Shown: piece after piece, positions 16,406 to 24,559 of the stretch
Layout: each line of letters starts with the position of its first letter
Numbering within the stretch: position 1 is the stretch's first letter
From: Anaerostipes sp.
GTDB taxonomy: Bacteria; Bacillota; Clostridia; Lachnospirales; Lachnospiraceae
DNA: 36,317 nt
Reading direction: 5' to 3'
Assembly (NCBI GenBank): GCA_028697725.1
Contig: JAQVEG010000016.1
Span: 11,464-47,780, forward strand
Notes under the pieces: model-generated
Database searches by the model: none
What the model was told of the DNA's origin: nothing
Seen by the model: only the letters and a program-made list of their open reading frames with translations
Made by a program: the position numbers and the translations under genes

Positions 16406-17787
16406 ATGTCATTTTACAAATGCAAGGGAAAGCGTATCAGAGCCAGCGACAAGTCGCTGGTTTTTCGTTTCTATGCTGGTTCGCTATTGCTGCTCTTCAT
16501 CAGCTTGGTAATACTGCTGAACCTAAAGACCATAAGCTCAATGGACTGGAAAACAGCTTCGCTTATACATGATGGCAGTTTTCAGTTTACCGCCACGCCA
16601 TACATGATAGGTTCTATCACTGTGGCGGCGGTACTATGTGCCATTGCTGCCTTTTTGTACCGTCGTTTCCAGTATGACCGAGTAAAACAGTTATTTCACC
16701 GCCAGAAATTGGCGAAGATGATTCTGGAAAACAAGTGGTATGAAGCAGAAAGCATACAGGACAGCAGCGTATTCAAGGATATGCCAGCGTCCAGCAAAAA
16801 AGAGAAAATCACTTACTTTCCAAAGCTGTACTATCGCATGGAGCATGGACTTTTACATATCCAGACGGAAATCACGCTGGGGAAATATCAAGACCAGCTC
16901 CTGCACTTGGAAAAGAAGCTGGAAACTGGCTTGTACTGTGAGCTGGTATCGAAAGAATTGCATGATTCCTACGTGGAATATATTCTACTCTATGATACCA
17001 TTGCAAACCGTATCAGCATTGAGAACGTACAGGCAGAAAGCGGAAAGCTACGCTTGATGAAAAATGTCTGGTGGGAATATGACAAGCTGCCGCATATGCT
17101 GATTGCTGGTGGTACGGGTGGAGGTAAGACCTATTTTATTTTAACGATTATAGAAGCTCTGCTTCGTACCCACGCCGCCATGTATGTGCTTGACCCAAAG
17201 AACGCCGACCTTGCGGATTTATCCGCAGTCATGCCAGAGGTCTATTATCGAAAAGAGGATATAACAGATTGTATTGACCGATTTTATGAGGGTATGATGA
17301 AACGAAGCGAAGCAATGAAGCTCATGGAGAATTATAAGACGGGCAAGAATTATGCCTATCTTGGACTTGACCACATTTCCTTATCTTTGATGAATATGTG
17401 GCGTTTATGGAAATGCTGACGACAAAGGAAAACGCTGCTGTCTTAAATAAACTCAAACAGATTGTCATGCTTGGGCGACAGGCTGGGTATTTCCTTATCC
17501 TTGCCTGTCAGCGACCAGACGCAAAGTATCTGGGTGACGGAATCCGTGACCAATTCAATTTCCGTGTGGCTCTTGGGCGTATGTCGGAACTTGGCTATTC
17601 TATGATGTTCGGGGAGGTGGATAAGGATTTTTTCTTAAAACAGATTAAGGGGCGTGGATATGTAGATACTGGAACAAGTGTCATATCTGAATTTTATACC
17701 CCACTTGTGCCAAAGGGACACGATTTTTTGCGGACGATTGGCACATTGACGGCAACCATACCGTCAGAACCTACAGACGCAGAATAA
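16406..17787 (+). pseudogene. tcpA: FtsK/SpoIIIE-type coupling ATPase TcpA (Tn916 Orf21-like), frameshifted
   Basis: The coupling protein that feeds relaxase-bound DNA to the secretion channel. Two N-terminal membrane helices (about 22-42 and 65-85) and Walker A GGTGGGKTYF (about 234-243) lie in the first frame, which ends at 17419. The second part (GRQAGYFLILACQRPDAKYLGDGIRDQ) continues one frame over to 17787. Translation stays collinear up to GLGL then requires one extra base between 17370 and 17371: GACCACATTT should read GAACCACATTT, restoring EPHFLIFDEYVAF, which contains Walker B. About 460 residues if repaired. The start at 16406 follows AGAAAGGAGG. A real mutation or a sequencing error are both possible. 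Confidence 0.88.
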
Positions 17788-17813
17788 AAAAGCTACTGGT
17801 TTTACCCAATAGC
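17785..17813. terminator. Hairpin between tcpA and the XRE gene
   Basis: AGCTACTGG / CCCAATAGCT stem flanked by an A run (17785-17790), so it works best as terminator for the minus-strand XRE gene, whose stop codon abuts it. Confidence 0.65.
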
Positions 17814-17814
17814 T

Positions 17815-18015
17815 CTATCGCAGCTTTAAAATATCATTCGGTGTACAGTCAAGGTATTCACATAGTCTGGTAAGTATGGCGAGGTCAATTCTGGTTACTT
17901 TGTTCTTACAGTAATTGTTGAGCTGTGTCCGCTGTAACTTGCAGGCTTCGCATACCTTATTTTTGCTGATATTCTTTTCTTTCAAGAGATTTTCTAAATC
18001 AATGTATATCGTCAT
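17815..18015 (-). CDS. Small XRE-family (Cro/CI) DNA-binding protein
   Basis: The 66-residue protein is a lone helix-turn-helix domain (NISKNKVCEACKLQRTQLNNY… TRLCEYLDCTPNDILKL), similar to the phage Cro/YozG group. It is encoded against the conjugation genes. Upstream, GTACAACTGTA (18048) and GTACACTGTA (18081) are direct repeats about 33 bases apart in the divergent spacer before the next gene, which makes them candidate operators. A local regulator of the tcpA-mobT interval is the likely role. Confidence 0.8.
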   Translation of the reverse strand: MTIYIDLENLLKEKNISKNKVCEACKLQRTQLNNYCKNKVTRIDLAILTRLCEYLDCTPNDILKLR

Positions 18016-18120
18016 ATTTTTTACCTGTCCTTTTATTTGAATTATAAGTACAACTGTATTGAAAAATAAGATGTATTACCGTACACTGTATATAAATACA
18101 GGTGTCAAGGAGCAGGAAAG

Positions 18121-18534
18121 ATGAAAGGAAAAAAAGGAACAATTGTTGTGATGGTAATTCTTATTATGGCAGTTACCGTCCTATATTATTTGCAGAACGG
18201 GAGAACCATGCAGGTCTATAACAGCATTTCCACCACTTCTGCTAACGCTCATCAAGAGCAGCTTACAGTCGTTGCAAACAAACTTTATGTTACAGATGAA
18301 ATGGCTTGTGCAGAAGAAATCATAAAAAAATGCAGGGAAAATGATTTCGGCAATGTCTTATTCAGCTATGATTTTTCTATCCCTACAGAACTGCACGCAA
18401 CGGTCTATTTATCCGAACATGATGTGAAGAAAGGCAGTCCAGCGTTTACCCTTAATTATACGCAGGATTCTGAAAATGCCATGCCCTATAACATTGTGGA
18501 CAATCCACAGGAATTTAAACTGACAATCGAATGA
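18121..18534 (+). CDS. Hypothetical ICE membrane-anchored protein
   Basis: The 137-residue protein has one N-terminal membrane helix (residues 7-25, positively charged before it), followed by an extracytoplasmic domain of about 110 residues. No lipobox cysteine is present at the helix end. No known family is recognised. RBS GGAGCAGGAAAG precedes the ATG. Position between tcpA and oriT suggests a part in conjugation or exclusion, without direct evidence. Confidence 0.65.
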   Translation: MKGKKGTIVVMVILIMAVTVLYYLQNGRTMQVYNSISTTSANAHQEQLTVVANKLYVTDEMACAEEIIKKCRENDFGNVLFSYDFSIPTELHATVYLSEHDVKKGSPAFTLNYTQDSENAMPYNIVDNPQEFKLTIE

Positions 18535-18557
18535 TACGTCAAAGGCAGGACGGACAG

Positions 18558-18711
18558 GTGGCGTGCGAAGCGAAAGCCACAGGTACGGACTAGCCTGTTG
18601 GGGTGGCGTAAGCCACACCAACCATTCGCCCCTCGGTATCTAACAGAGGGGCACAAATACAACTGAAATTAGTATCAGGAATACGAAAATCCCTTGTGGA
18701 TTCAAGGGATT
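18558..18711 (+). other. oriT: Origin of transfer (oriT) region
   Basis: The interval between the coupling-protein region and mobT is where Tn916 and ICEBs1 have oriT. The nic-type inverted repeat GCCCCT…CTAACAGAGGGGC spans 18628-18652 and keeps the CTAACAG core of the ICEBs1/Tn916 sites. Around it stand three further inverted repeats: GTGGC/GCCAC (18558-18580), TTGGGGTGGC/GCCACACCAA (18598-18621) and AATCCCTTG/CAAGGGATT (18688-18711). MobT is expected to nick in the CTAACAG repeat. Confidence 0.8.
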
Positions 18712-18725
18712 CGGTTTCTGCATAA

Positions 18726-18764
18726 GGGTGTAAACTAGGTGGTTTCCAGTTTACACCTGTTTTT
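18726..18764 (+). terminator. Terminator-like hairpin just before mobT
   Basis: AGGGTGTAAACT / AGTTTACACCT followed by GTTTTT, 5 bases ahead of the mobT RBS. It could limit mobT expression. Confidence 0.6.
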
Positions 18765-18781
18765 GGATAGGAGGGATTTTA

Positions 18782-19990
18782 CTGAATGAAACTGACTGGA
18801 TAACAGAATTTCGGGACAAACGTATGGAATACGGTGTCTCACAAAATAAATTAGCGGTGGCTGCTGGTATCACAAGGCAGTACCTAAACAAGATTGAATC
18901 TGGCTTGGCTGTTCCCAGTGAAGATGTAAGAAACAATCTTATGGAGGTTCTGGAACGCTATAACCCAGATGTACAGCTTACCATGCTGTTTGATTATGTA
19001 CGCATACGTTTTCCTACTTTGGACGTAAGACACGTAGTTGAAGAAATCTTGGGATTGAAGCTGGACTTTATGATACATGAAGATTTCGGGTTCTATTCCT
19101 ACAGCGAACATTATTACATGGGTGACATTTTCGTACTGGTGTCCCCAGAGGAAGAAAAAGGCACGTTGCTGGAACTGAAAGGAAAAGGCTGTAGACAGTT
19201 TGAGTGTTTTTTACTGGCACAGCATAGGAGCTGGTATGACTTTCTCATGGACGCATTGATTGAGGACGGTGTATGTAAGCGGATTGACCTTGCCATCAAC
19301 GATATGGTGGGTATGCTGGATATACCAGAACTTACAGCAAAATGCAGGAATGAGGAATGTGTATCTGTTTTTCGCAGCTTTAAGTCCTACCGTTCTGGTG
19401 AACTGGTGCAAAGCAGAGAGGACGATAAACTTAGCATGGGAAATACGCTTTACATTGGTTCACTCAAATCAGAGGTCTATTTCTGTATCTATGAAAAGGA
19501 CTATGAACAGTACGCAAAGTTTGAGATTCCCCTAGAGGAAACGCCGATTAAGAATCGTTTTGAGATTCGGCTGAAAAATGAGCGTGCCTACTATGCGGTA
19601 CGTGATTTGCTGACCTACCATGACGCAGAGAGAACCGCATTTGCGATTATCAACCGCTATGTACGTTTCACGGACAGGGACGATACCAAACGACGCAGTG
19701 AATGGAAAACCAATCAACGCTGGGCGTGGTTTCTCGGTGAAAATCGTGGGCGGCTGAAACTGACGACCAAACCCGAACCGTATTCATTCCAGCGGACACT
19801 GAACTGGTTAGCAAGACAGGTCGCACCGACCTTAAAGGTGGCAAAGGAACTGGACAGGCTGCATAGTACAACACATATCAAAGATATGGTGAACAATGCA
19901 AAACTCACTGACCGATTGGAAAAGGTATTACAGCAGCAGTCCACGACTATAGAGGAAATGACAATCAGCAATGACAAAAAGGAGGTCTAG
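18782..19990 (+). CDS. mobT: MobT relaxase (Tn916 Orf20-like)
   Basis: The rolling-circle-type (Rep_trans/HTH) relaxase nicks oriT and pilots the strand. An N-terminal XRE helix-turn-helix (GVSQNKLAVAAGITRQYLNKIESG) is followed by the Rep_trans domain, with RIRFPT, EDFGFYSYSEHY, RSWYDFLMD and the closing TKPEPYSFQRTLNWL block. About 402 residues. The first ATG (18824) would cut off LNETDWITEFRDKR, which matches the N-terminus of Orf20 relatives as I recall them; GGAGGG is correctly spaced for CTG 18782, so that codon is chosen, with lower certainty. Downstream genes follow within a few bases. Confidence 0.88.
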   Translation: MNETDWITEFRDKRMEYGVSQNKLAVAAGITRQYLNKIESGLAVPSEDVRNNLMEVLERYNPDVQLTMLFDYVRIRFPTLDVRHVVEEILGLKLDFMIHEDFGFYSYSEHYYMGDIFVLVSPEEEKGTLLELKGKGCRQFECFLLAQHRSWYDFLMDALIEDGVCKRIDLAINDMVGMLDIPELTAKCRNEECVSVFRSFKSYRSGELVQSREDDKLSMGNTLYIGSLKSEVYFCIYEKDYEQYAKFEIPLEETPIKNRFEIRLKNERAYYAVRDLLTYHDAERTAFAIINRYVRFTDRDDTKRRSEWKTNQRWAWFLGENRGRLKLTTKPEPYSFQRTLNWLARQVAPTLKVAKELDRLHSTTHIKDMVNNAKLTDRLEKVLQQQSTTIEEMTISNDKKEV

Positions 19991-19991
19991 C

Positions 19992-20123
19992 GTGAAGCAC
20001 TTATTATTTGACCTGTTCCTAGTGGCACTTGGAGCAGGAATCGGAATCACTACTTTGTGTCTGATACAGGCAGGGAGCAGCTATGACAAAGAAATGGAAC
20101 GATTTGAAAGGAGAAAAAAATAG
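19992..20123 (+). CDS. 43-residue membrane peptide, DUF3789-like
   Basis: Starts at GTG 19992, one base after the mobT stop; the GGAGG lies inside the mobT end. The peptide KHLLFDLFLVALGAGIGITT… has one membrane helix followed by a short charged tail (EMERFERRKK). Small proteins of this kind (DUF3789) are common behind mobT in Lachnospiraceae ICEs. Its stop codon touches the start of the next gene. Function unknown. Confidence 0.7.
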   Translation: MKHLLFDLFLVALGAGIGITTLCLIQAGSSYDKEMERFERRKK

Positions 20124-20345
20124 ATGAATTTTGGACAGAATCTATATAACTGGTTTTTAAGCAATGCACAGTCCCTTGTGCTTATGGCAATCGTGGTAAT
20201 CGGGGTGTATCTTGGATTCAAACGAGAGTTTTCCAAACTTATCGGCTTTCTGGTGATTGCCTTAATCGCTGTTGGTTTGGTATTTAACGCTGGCGGCGTA
20301 AAAGATGTATTACTGAACCTGTTCAATAAGATTATCGGAGCTTAA
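20124..20345 (+). CDS. TcpD-family membrane protein (Orf19-like)
   Basis: 73 residues with two membrane helices (about 15-33 and 40-57) and the start MNFGQNLYNWF, as in TcpD proteins of Tn916-type and pCW3-type conjugation systems. It probably belongs to the mating channel. RBS GAAAGGAG overlaps the preceding gene. Confidence 0.8.
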   Translation: MNFGQNLYNWFLSNAQSLVLMAIVVIGVYLGFKREFSKLIGFLVIALIAVGLVFNAGGVKDVLLNLFNKIIGA

Positions 20346-20377
20346 TGCCCTGTAATCTTTTCGATTGGAGGTTTAAA

Positions 20378-20608
20378 ATGAAGCAGGATATATTTGAGGA
20401 TATGGCATATCTGACAGGCTGTAAAGATGTTTCAGACCTGCCTTATAAAAAGCGTGCCATCTGGCGTGAAATCAAACGCCTGTCACCGCTTGCCTATCCC
20501 ACGGAACAGTTAGAAAAATTCTCCCATTATGTATTCGGTGTTGATTATCGGGTCATAATGGATACACTAGAAGTAACGAAAGGAAGTGACGGTTTTTACC
20601 ATGTATGA
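20378..20608 (+). CDS. Hypothetical ICE protein (76 residues)
   Basis: A soluble, mixed-charge protein starting MKQDIFEDMAYLTGCKDVSD. The ATG at 20378 follows GGAGG at correct spacing; an in-frame ATG at 20345 lacks one. Its stop overlaps the start of ardA (ATGTATGA), indicating translational coupling. No known domain is recognised. Its place next to the antirestriction genes suggests use in early establishment, but this is inferred only from position. Confidence 0.72.
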   Translation: MKQDIFEDMAYLTGCKDVSDLPYKKRAIWREIKRLSPLAYPTEQLEKFSHYVFGVDYRVIMDTLEVTKGSDGFYHV

Positions 20609-21104
20609 AATGAAAATCTATTTACTGAATAATACAAAACCCTACAGCGAAGATGAGGAAGAATATACGGGTGCATGGTTTTTATGCCCTGTAGATTTTG
20701 ATGAGGTCAAGGAAAAGCTGGGTGTTGAAAGTGAGGAAGAAATTGAAGTTGCAGATTATGAGCTGCCTTTTTCCATTGGCACAGATACCCCACTTTGGGA
20801 AATCAATGTCAACTGCCGCATGGTTTTGAGCTTGGAGGGGACACCTCTTGGAAATGAAATAGAAGCCATACAGCGAAAATGGTTTACCAGCTTTGAGGAC
20901 TTTATCGACCATAAAGAAGAGATACGCCACTATGATGTGGAAGATTCAGAATCACTGGCAAGACACCTTTTGCTGGAAGAACATCTTTGCGGAGAGCTTT
21001 CACAAAAGCTGGCAGAGCATATGGACTACGCCGCCTTTGGGCGTGAGCTGGAAGAAAGCAGCGAATATCTCTTTACCACAAGCGGCGTATTCCGCTATCA
21101 GTAA
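20601..21104 (+). CDS. ardA: ArdA-like antirestriction protein (first copy)
   Basis: The 168-residue acidic protein has the ArdA plan: MKIYLLN strand, GAWFLCPVDFDEVKEKLG, a VADYELPFSI segment and the C-terminal MDYAAFGRELEESSEYLFTTSGVFRY, which matches the YIDYESYGRDL…TNYGVFE end of typical ArdA. ArdA mimics B-form DNA and blocks type I restriction enzymes when the element enters a new host. Two ATGs are possible (20601 and 20610). It is more divergent than the second copy and lacks the canonical N-terminal YI.NLGKYNEG. Confidence 0.82.
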   Translation: MYEMKIYLLNNTKPYSEDEEEYTGAWFLCPVDFDEVKEKLGVESEEEIEVADYELPFSIGTDTPLWEINVNCRMVLSLEGTPLGNEIEAIQRKWFTSFEDFIDHKEEIRHYDVEDSESLARHLLLEEHLCGELSQKLAEHMDYAAFGRELEESSEYLFTTSGVFRYQ

Positions 21105-21128
21105 AGGCGGTGTTGTCTTATAGAGGAA

Positions 21129-21617
21129 ATGCGTGTCTATATTGCCAATCTTGGAAAATATAACGAGGGTGAGCTTATCGGTGACTGGTTCACACCGCCC
21201 ATTGATTATGACGAGGTCATGGAGCGAATTGGATTGAATGATTTTTATGAGGAATATGCAATCCATGATTTTGAGCTGCCCTTTGAGATTGACGAATACA
21301 CTTCCATTGAGGAAGTCAACCGCCTGTGTGAAATGGTGGAAGAACTGGACTACCCACTTTGTGAGGTTATTGGTGACTTGATGGGATATTACAGCAATCT
21401 GGAAGATTTATGCGAGCATAAGGACGATATTATTTCCTATCCCGATTGTGAGGATATGACAGATGTTGCCTATTATTTCATAGACGAATGCCAGTGCTTG
21501 GGTGAGATTCCAGACAGGCTGCAAAGCTACATAGATTATGAATCTTACGGGCGTGACCTTGACATGGAGGGACGTTTTGTAGTCACCAATTATGGCGTGT
21601 TTGAATGTCCATATTAA
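21129..21617 (+). CDS. ardA: ArdA antirestriction protein (second copy)
   Basis: A canonical ArdA of 162 residues: RVYIANLGKYNEGELIGDWF, IHDFELPFEI, and the closing YESYGRDLDMEGRFVVTNYGVFE. It is strongly acidic, as expected for a DNA mimic (Tn916 Orf18). The GAGGAA before ATG 21129 is too close for a normal RBS, while AGGCGGTG lies 10 bases before an in-frame ATA codon, so translation may begin three codons earlier at ATA or depend on the upstream copy. Tandem ardA genes suggest action on different restriction systems. Confidence 0.9.
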   Translation: MRVYIANLGKYNEGELIGDWFTPPIDYDEVMERIGLNDFYEEYAIHDFELPFEIDEYTSIEEVNRLCEMVEELDYPLCEVIGDLMGYYSNLEDLCEHKDDIISYPDCEDMTDVAYYFIDECQCLGEIPDRLQSYIDYESYGRDLDMEGRFVVTNYGVFECPY

Positions 21618-21634
21618 AAACATTATGATGTCTG

Positions 21635-21660
21635 CCAGTGAAAAATCACTGGTATTTTTT
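21635..21660 (+). terminator. Terminator after the ardA pair
   Basis: CCAGTG-AAAAAT-CACTGG with TATTTTTT. A second stem (GCAGCAGC/GCTGCTG) follows before tcpE. Confidence 0.75.
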
Positions 21661-21723
21661 ATGCAGCAGCTTGTGGCTTACAGGCTGCTGTATTTAATTT
21701 CAGAAGAAAGGAGTTTGTAAGAA

Positions 21724-22113
21724 TTGAAGAAAATAAAAAGTTATACCAGCATTTGGAGCGTGGAAAAAGTCATTTATGCTATCAATGATTTTCAATTACC
21801 GTTCCCCGTCACATTCAGTCAGATGGCATGGTTCGTAGTATCCCTGTTCGTGGTGATTCTCTTTGGCGAGCTGCCGCCACTTTCACTGATTGACGGGGCG
21901 TTCCTTAAATATTTTGGGATTCCTGTAGCATTTACATGGTTCGTATCGCAAAAGACCTTTGACGGGAAAAAGCCTTTCGGCTTCTTAAAATCCAGTCTGT
22001 CCTATGCCTTGCGACCAAAAGTGACCTATGCAGGAAAACCCGTGAAACGAAACAATACGAAACTGCAAACAGAGATAACCACAGTAAGGAGTGTGATTTA
22101 TGTTCCCGATTAA
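21724..22113 (+). CDS. tcpE: TcpE-family conjugation membrane protein (Orf17-like)
   Basis: 129 residues with two close membrane helices (about 38-55 and 62-80), the N-terminal KSYTSIWSVEKVIYAINDFQLP and KTFDGKKPFGFLKS after the helices, as in TcpE/PrgI-like proteins of the Tn916 channel. Start is TTG 21724 behind AAAGGAG. It overlaps the following ATPase gene by 14 bases. Confidence 0.88.
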   Translation: MKKIKSYTSIWSVEKVIYAINDFQLPFPVTFSQMAWFVVSLFVVILFGELPPLSLIDGAFLKYFGIPVAFTWFVSQKTFDGKKPFGFLKSSLSYALRPKVTYAGKPVKRNNTKLQTEITTVRSVIYVPD

Positions 22114-24559
22114 ATATATAGAAAACAATTTGGTATTCAACCATGACGGTGAGTGCTTTGCCTACTATGAACTGATACCCTACAATTATTCGTTCCTGTC
22201 CCCAGAGGAAAAATATCAAGTCCATGACAATTTCCGTCAGCTTATCGCCCAGAATCGAGATGGAAAAATCCATGCCCTACAGATAAGCACAGAAGCCAGT
22301 ATTCGGGCAATACAGGAGCGTTCCAAAAGGGAAATCACAGGGCGGCTTCGTGAGATTGCCTGTGCAAAGGTAGACGAACAGACCGAAGCGTTGGTTGAGA
22401 TGATTGGAGAAAATCAGATTGACTATCGCTTTTTTCTTGGTTTCAAACTGCTGGTGAATGAGGAAGAAGTCAGCATAAAGGGCATGAAGAAATCTGCCGC
22501 CATGAGCTTTGCTGATTTTCTGTATGAGGTCAATCATAACCTCATGGGAGATTTTATTTCCATGAGTAATGATGAAATCAACCGATTCACAAAAATGGAA
22601 AAGCTGCTGGAAAATAAAATCTCCCGTCGTTTTAAAATTCGCAGACTGGAAAAGAATGACTTCGGCTATCTGATAGAGCATATCTACGGGCAGACGGGTA
22701 TTGCCTATGAAGATTACAACTATGATTTTCCAGTTAAGAAGTTAAAGAAAGAAACGCTGGTGAAGCGTTATGACCTTATCCGTCCCACACGCTGCATGAT
22801 AGAAGAAAATCAGCGATACCTAAAGATTGTCAGTGAAGATCAGACAACGTATGTTGCCTACTTCACGATAAACAATATCGTAGGGGAGCTGGATTTTCCC
22901 TCTAGTGAAATCTTCTATTACCAGCAACAGCAGTTCACCTTTCCTGTTTCCACTTCTATGAATGTGGAGATTGTCACCAACAAAAAAGCCTTAACCACGG
23001 TACGCAACAAGAAAAAGGAATTAAAGGATTTGGATAATCATGCATGGGAATCCAATAACGAGACAGGCAGCAACGTGGTAGAAGCTCTGGATTCGGTCAA
23101 TGAGCTGGAAACCGCACTCGACCAGTCAAAGGAATCCATGTACAAGCTGTCTTATGTGGTGCGTGTGGCGGCTGACAGCTTAGAGGAATTAAAGCGACGC
23201 TGTGACGAGGTCAAGGACTTTTACGATGACCTCAACGTGAAGCTGGTTCGCCCGTTCGGGGATATGCTGGGACTGCATGGAGAATTTCTACCAGCCAGCA
23301 AGCGTTACATCAATGATTATATCCAGTATGTCACCAGTGATTTTCTGGCTGGACTTGGCTTCGGGGCGACCCAGCAGTTAGGAGAACGTGACGGAATCTA
23401 TATCGGGTACAACTTGGATACGGGAAGAAACGTGTACCTAAAACCCAGCCTTGCAGCACAGGGCGTAAAAGGTTCTATCACCAATGCATTAGCCGCAGCG
23501 TTTCTAGGCTCTCTTGGTGGTGGAAAGTCATTTTGTAATAACCTTATCGTTTATTATGCGGTGCTGTTTGGAGGACAGGCAGTCATTGTAGACCCAAAAT
23601 CAGAACGTGGCAACTGGCAGGAAACCTTACCAGACATTGCACATGAAATCAAAATCGTAAATCTTACTTCCGAGGAAAAGAATAAGGGACTGCTTGACCC
23701 CTATGTGATTATGCAGAGTTTAAAGGACGCTGAAAGCCTTGCCATTGACATTCTCACATTCCTTACGGGTATATCCAGCAGAGACGGTGAAAAGTTCCCC
23801 GTACTTAGAAAGGCAATCCGCTCTGTCACCCAGAGAAAACAGCGTGGCTTACTATGCGTCATTGATGAACTACGCAGGGAGGATACCCCGATTTCCAGAA
23901 ATATTGCAGACCATATCGAGAGTATGACCGATTATGACTTTGCACATCTGTTGTTTTCCAATGGTGAGGTGGAGCAGTCCATCAGCCTTGACAGGCAGCT
24001 TAACATCATACAGGTGGCAGACCTTGTACTCCCCGACAAAGACACGAAGTTTGAAGAATATACCACAATGGAGCTTCTATCCGTGGCTATGCTGATTGTG
24101 ATTAGTACCTTTGCCTTAGACTTTATCCATTCTGACCGCAGCATTTTCAAGATGGTGGATTTAGACGAAGCATGGACATTTTTACAGGTGGCACAGGGAA
24201 AGGCACTGTCAAACAAACTGGTACGTGCTGGTCGTTCCATGAACGCTGCTGTCTATTTTGTGACACAGAACTCTGGTGATGTGGACGACGAAAAGATGAA
24301 AAACAATATCGGTCTGAAATTTGCTTTTCGCTCCACGGACATAAAAGAAATCAAGAATACGCTGGAATTTTTTGGTGTGGATAAGGAGGACGAGAACAAC
24401 CAGAAACGGTTACGGGATTTAGAGAACGGTCAATGCCTGTTTCAAGATTTGTACGGGCGTGTAGGTGTCATGCAGATTCACCCTGTTTTTGCTGACCTGT
24501 TCACTGCCTTTGATACCAGACCGCCAAAACAGCAGGAGGAAACGAGGGACAGCCTATGA
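22100..24559 (+). CDS. VirB4-like conjugation ATPase (Orf16-like)
   Basis: The 819-residue cytoplasmic motor ATPase powers the type IV secretion channel (ConE of ICEBs1). Walker A LGGGKS is near residue 474; Walker B MVDLDEAWTF near 686, followed by the TQNSGDV and LEFFGV segments of the TraC/VirB4 C-terminal domain. The N-terminal third (FPIKYIENNLVFNHDGECFAYYELIPYNYSF) is the typical substrate-facing part. Full length, no interruption. The start lies inside tcpE and the stop overlaps the next start by ATGA, so the block is translationally coupled. Confidence 0.94.
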   Translation: MFPIKYIENNLVFNHDGECFAYYELIPYNYSFLSPEEKYQVHDNFRQLIAQNRDGKIHALQISTEASIRAIQERSKREITGRLREIACAKVDEQTEALVEMIGENQIDYRFFLGFKLLVNEEEVSIKGMKKSAAMSFADFLYEVNHNLMGDFISMSNDEINRFTKMEKLLENKISRRFKIRRLEKNDFGYLIEHIYGQTGIAYEDYNYDFPVKKLKKETLVKRYDLIRPTRCMIEENQRYLKIVSEDQTTYVAYFTINNIVGELDFPSSEIFYYQQQQFTFPVSTSMNVEIVTNKKALTTVRNKKKELKDLDNHAWESNNETGSNVVEALDSVNELETALDQSKESMYKLSYVVRVAADSLEELKRRCDEVKDFYDDLNVKLVRPFGDMLGLHGEFLPASKRYINDYIQYVTSDFLAGLGFGATQQLGERDGIYIGYNLDTGRNVYLKPSLAAQGVKGSITNALAAAFLGSLGGGKSFCNNLIVYYAVLFGGQAVIVDPKSERGNWQETLPDIAHEIKIVNLTSEEKNKGLLDPYVIMQSLKDAESLAIDILTFLTGISSRDGEKFPVLRKAIRSVTQRKQRGLLCVIDELRREDTPISRNIADHIESMTDYDFAHLLFSNGEVEQSISLDRQLNIIQVADLVLPDKDTKFEEYTTMELLSVAMLIVISTFALDFIHSDRSIFKMVDLDEAWTFLQVAQGKALSNKLVRAGRSMNAAVYFVTQNSGDVDDEKMKNNIGLKFAFRSTDIKEIKNTLEFFGVDKEDENNQKRLRDLENGQCLFQDLYGRVGVMQIHPVFADLFTAFDTRPPKQQEETRDSL

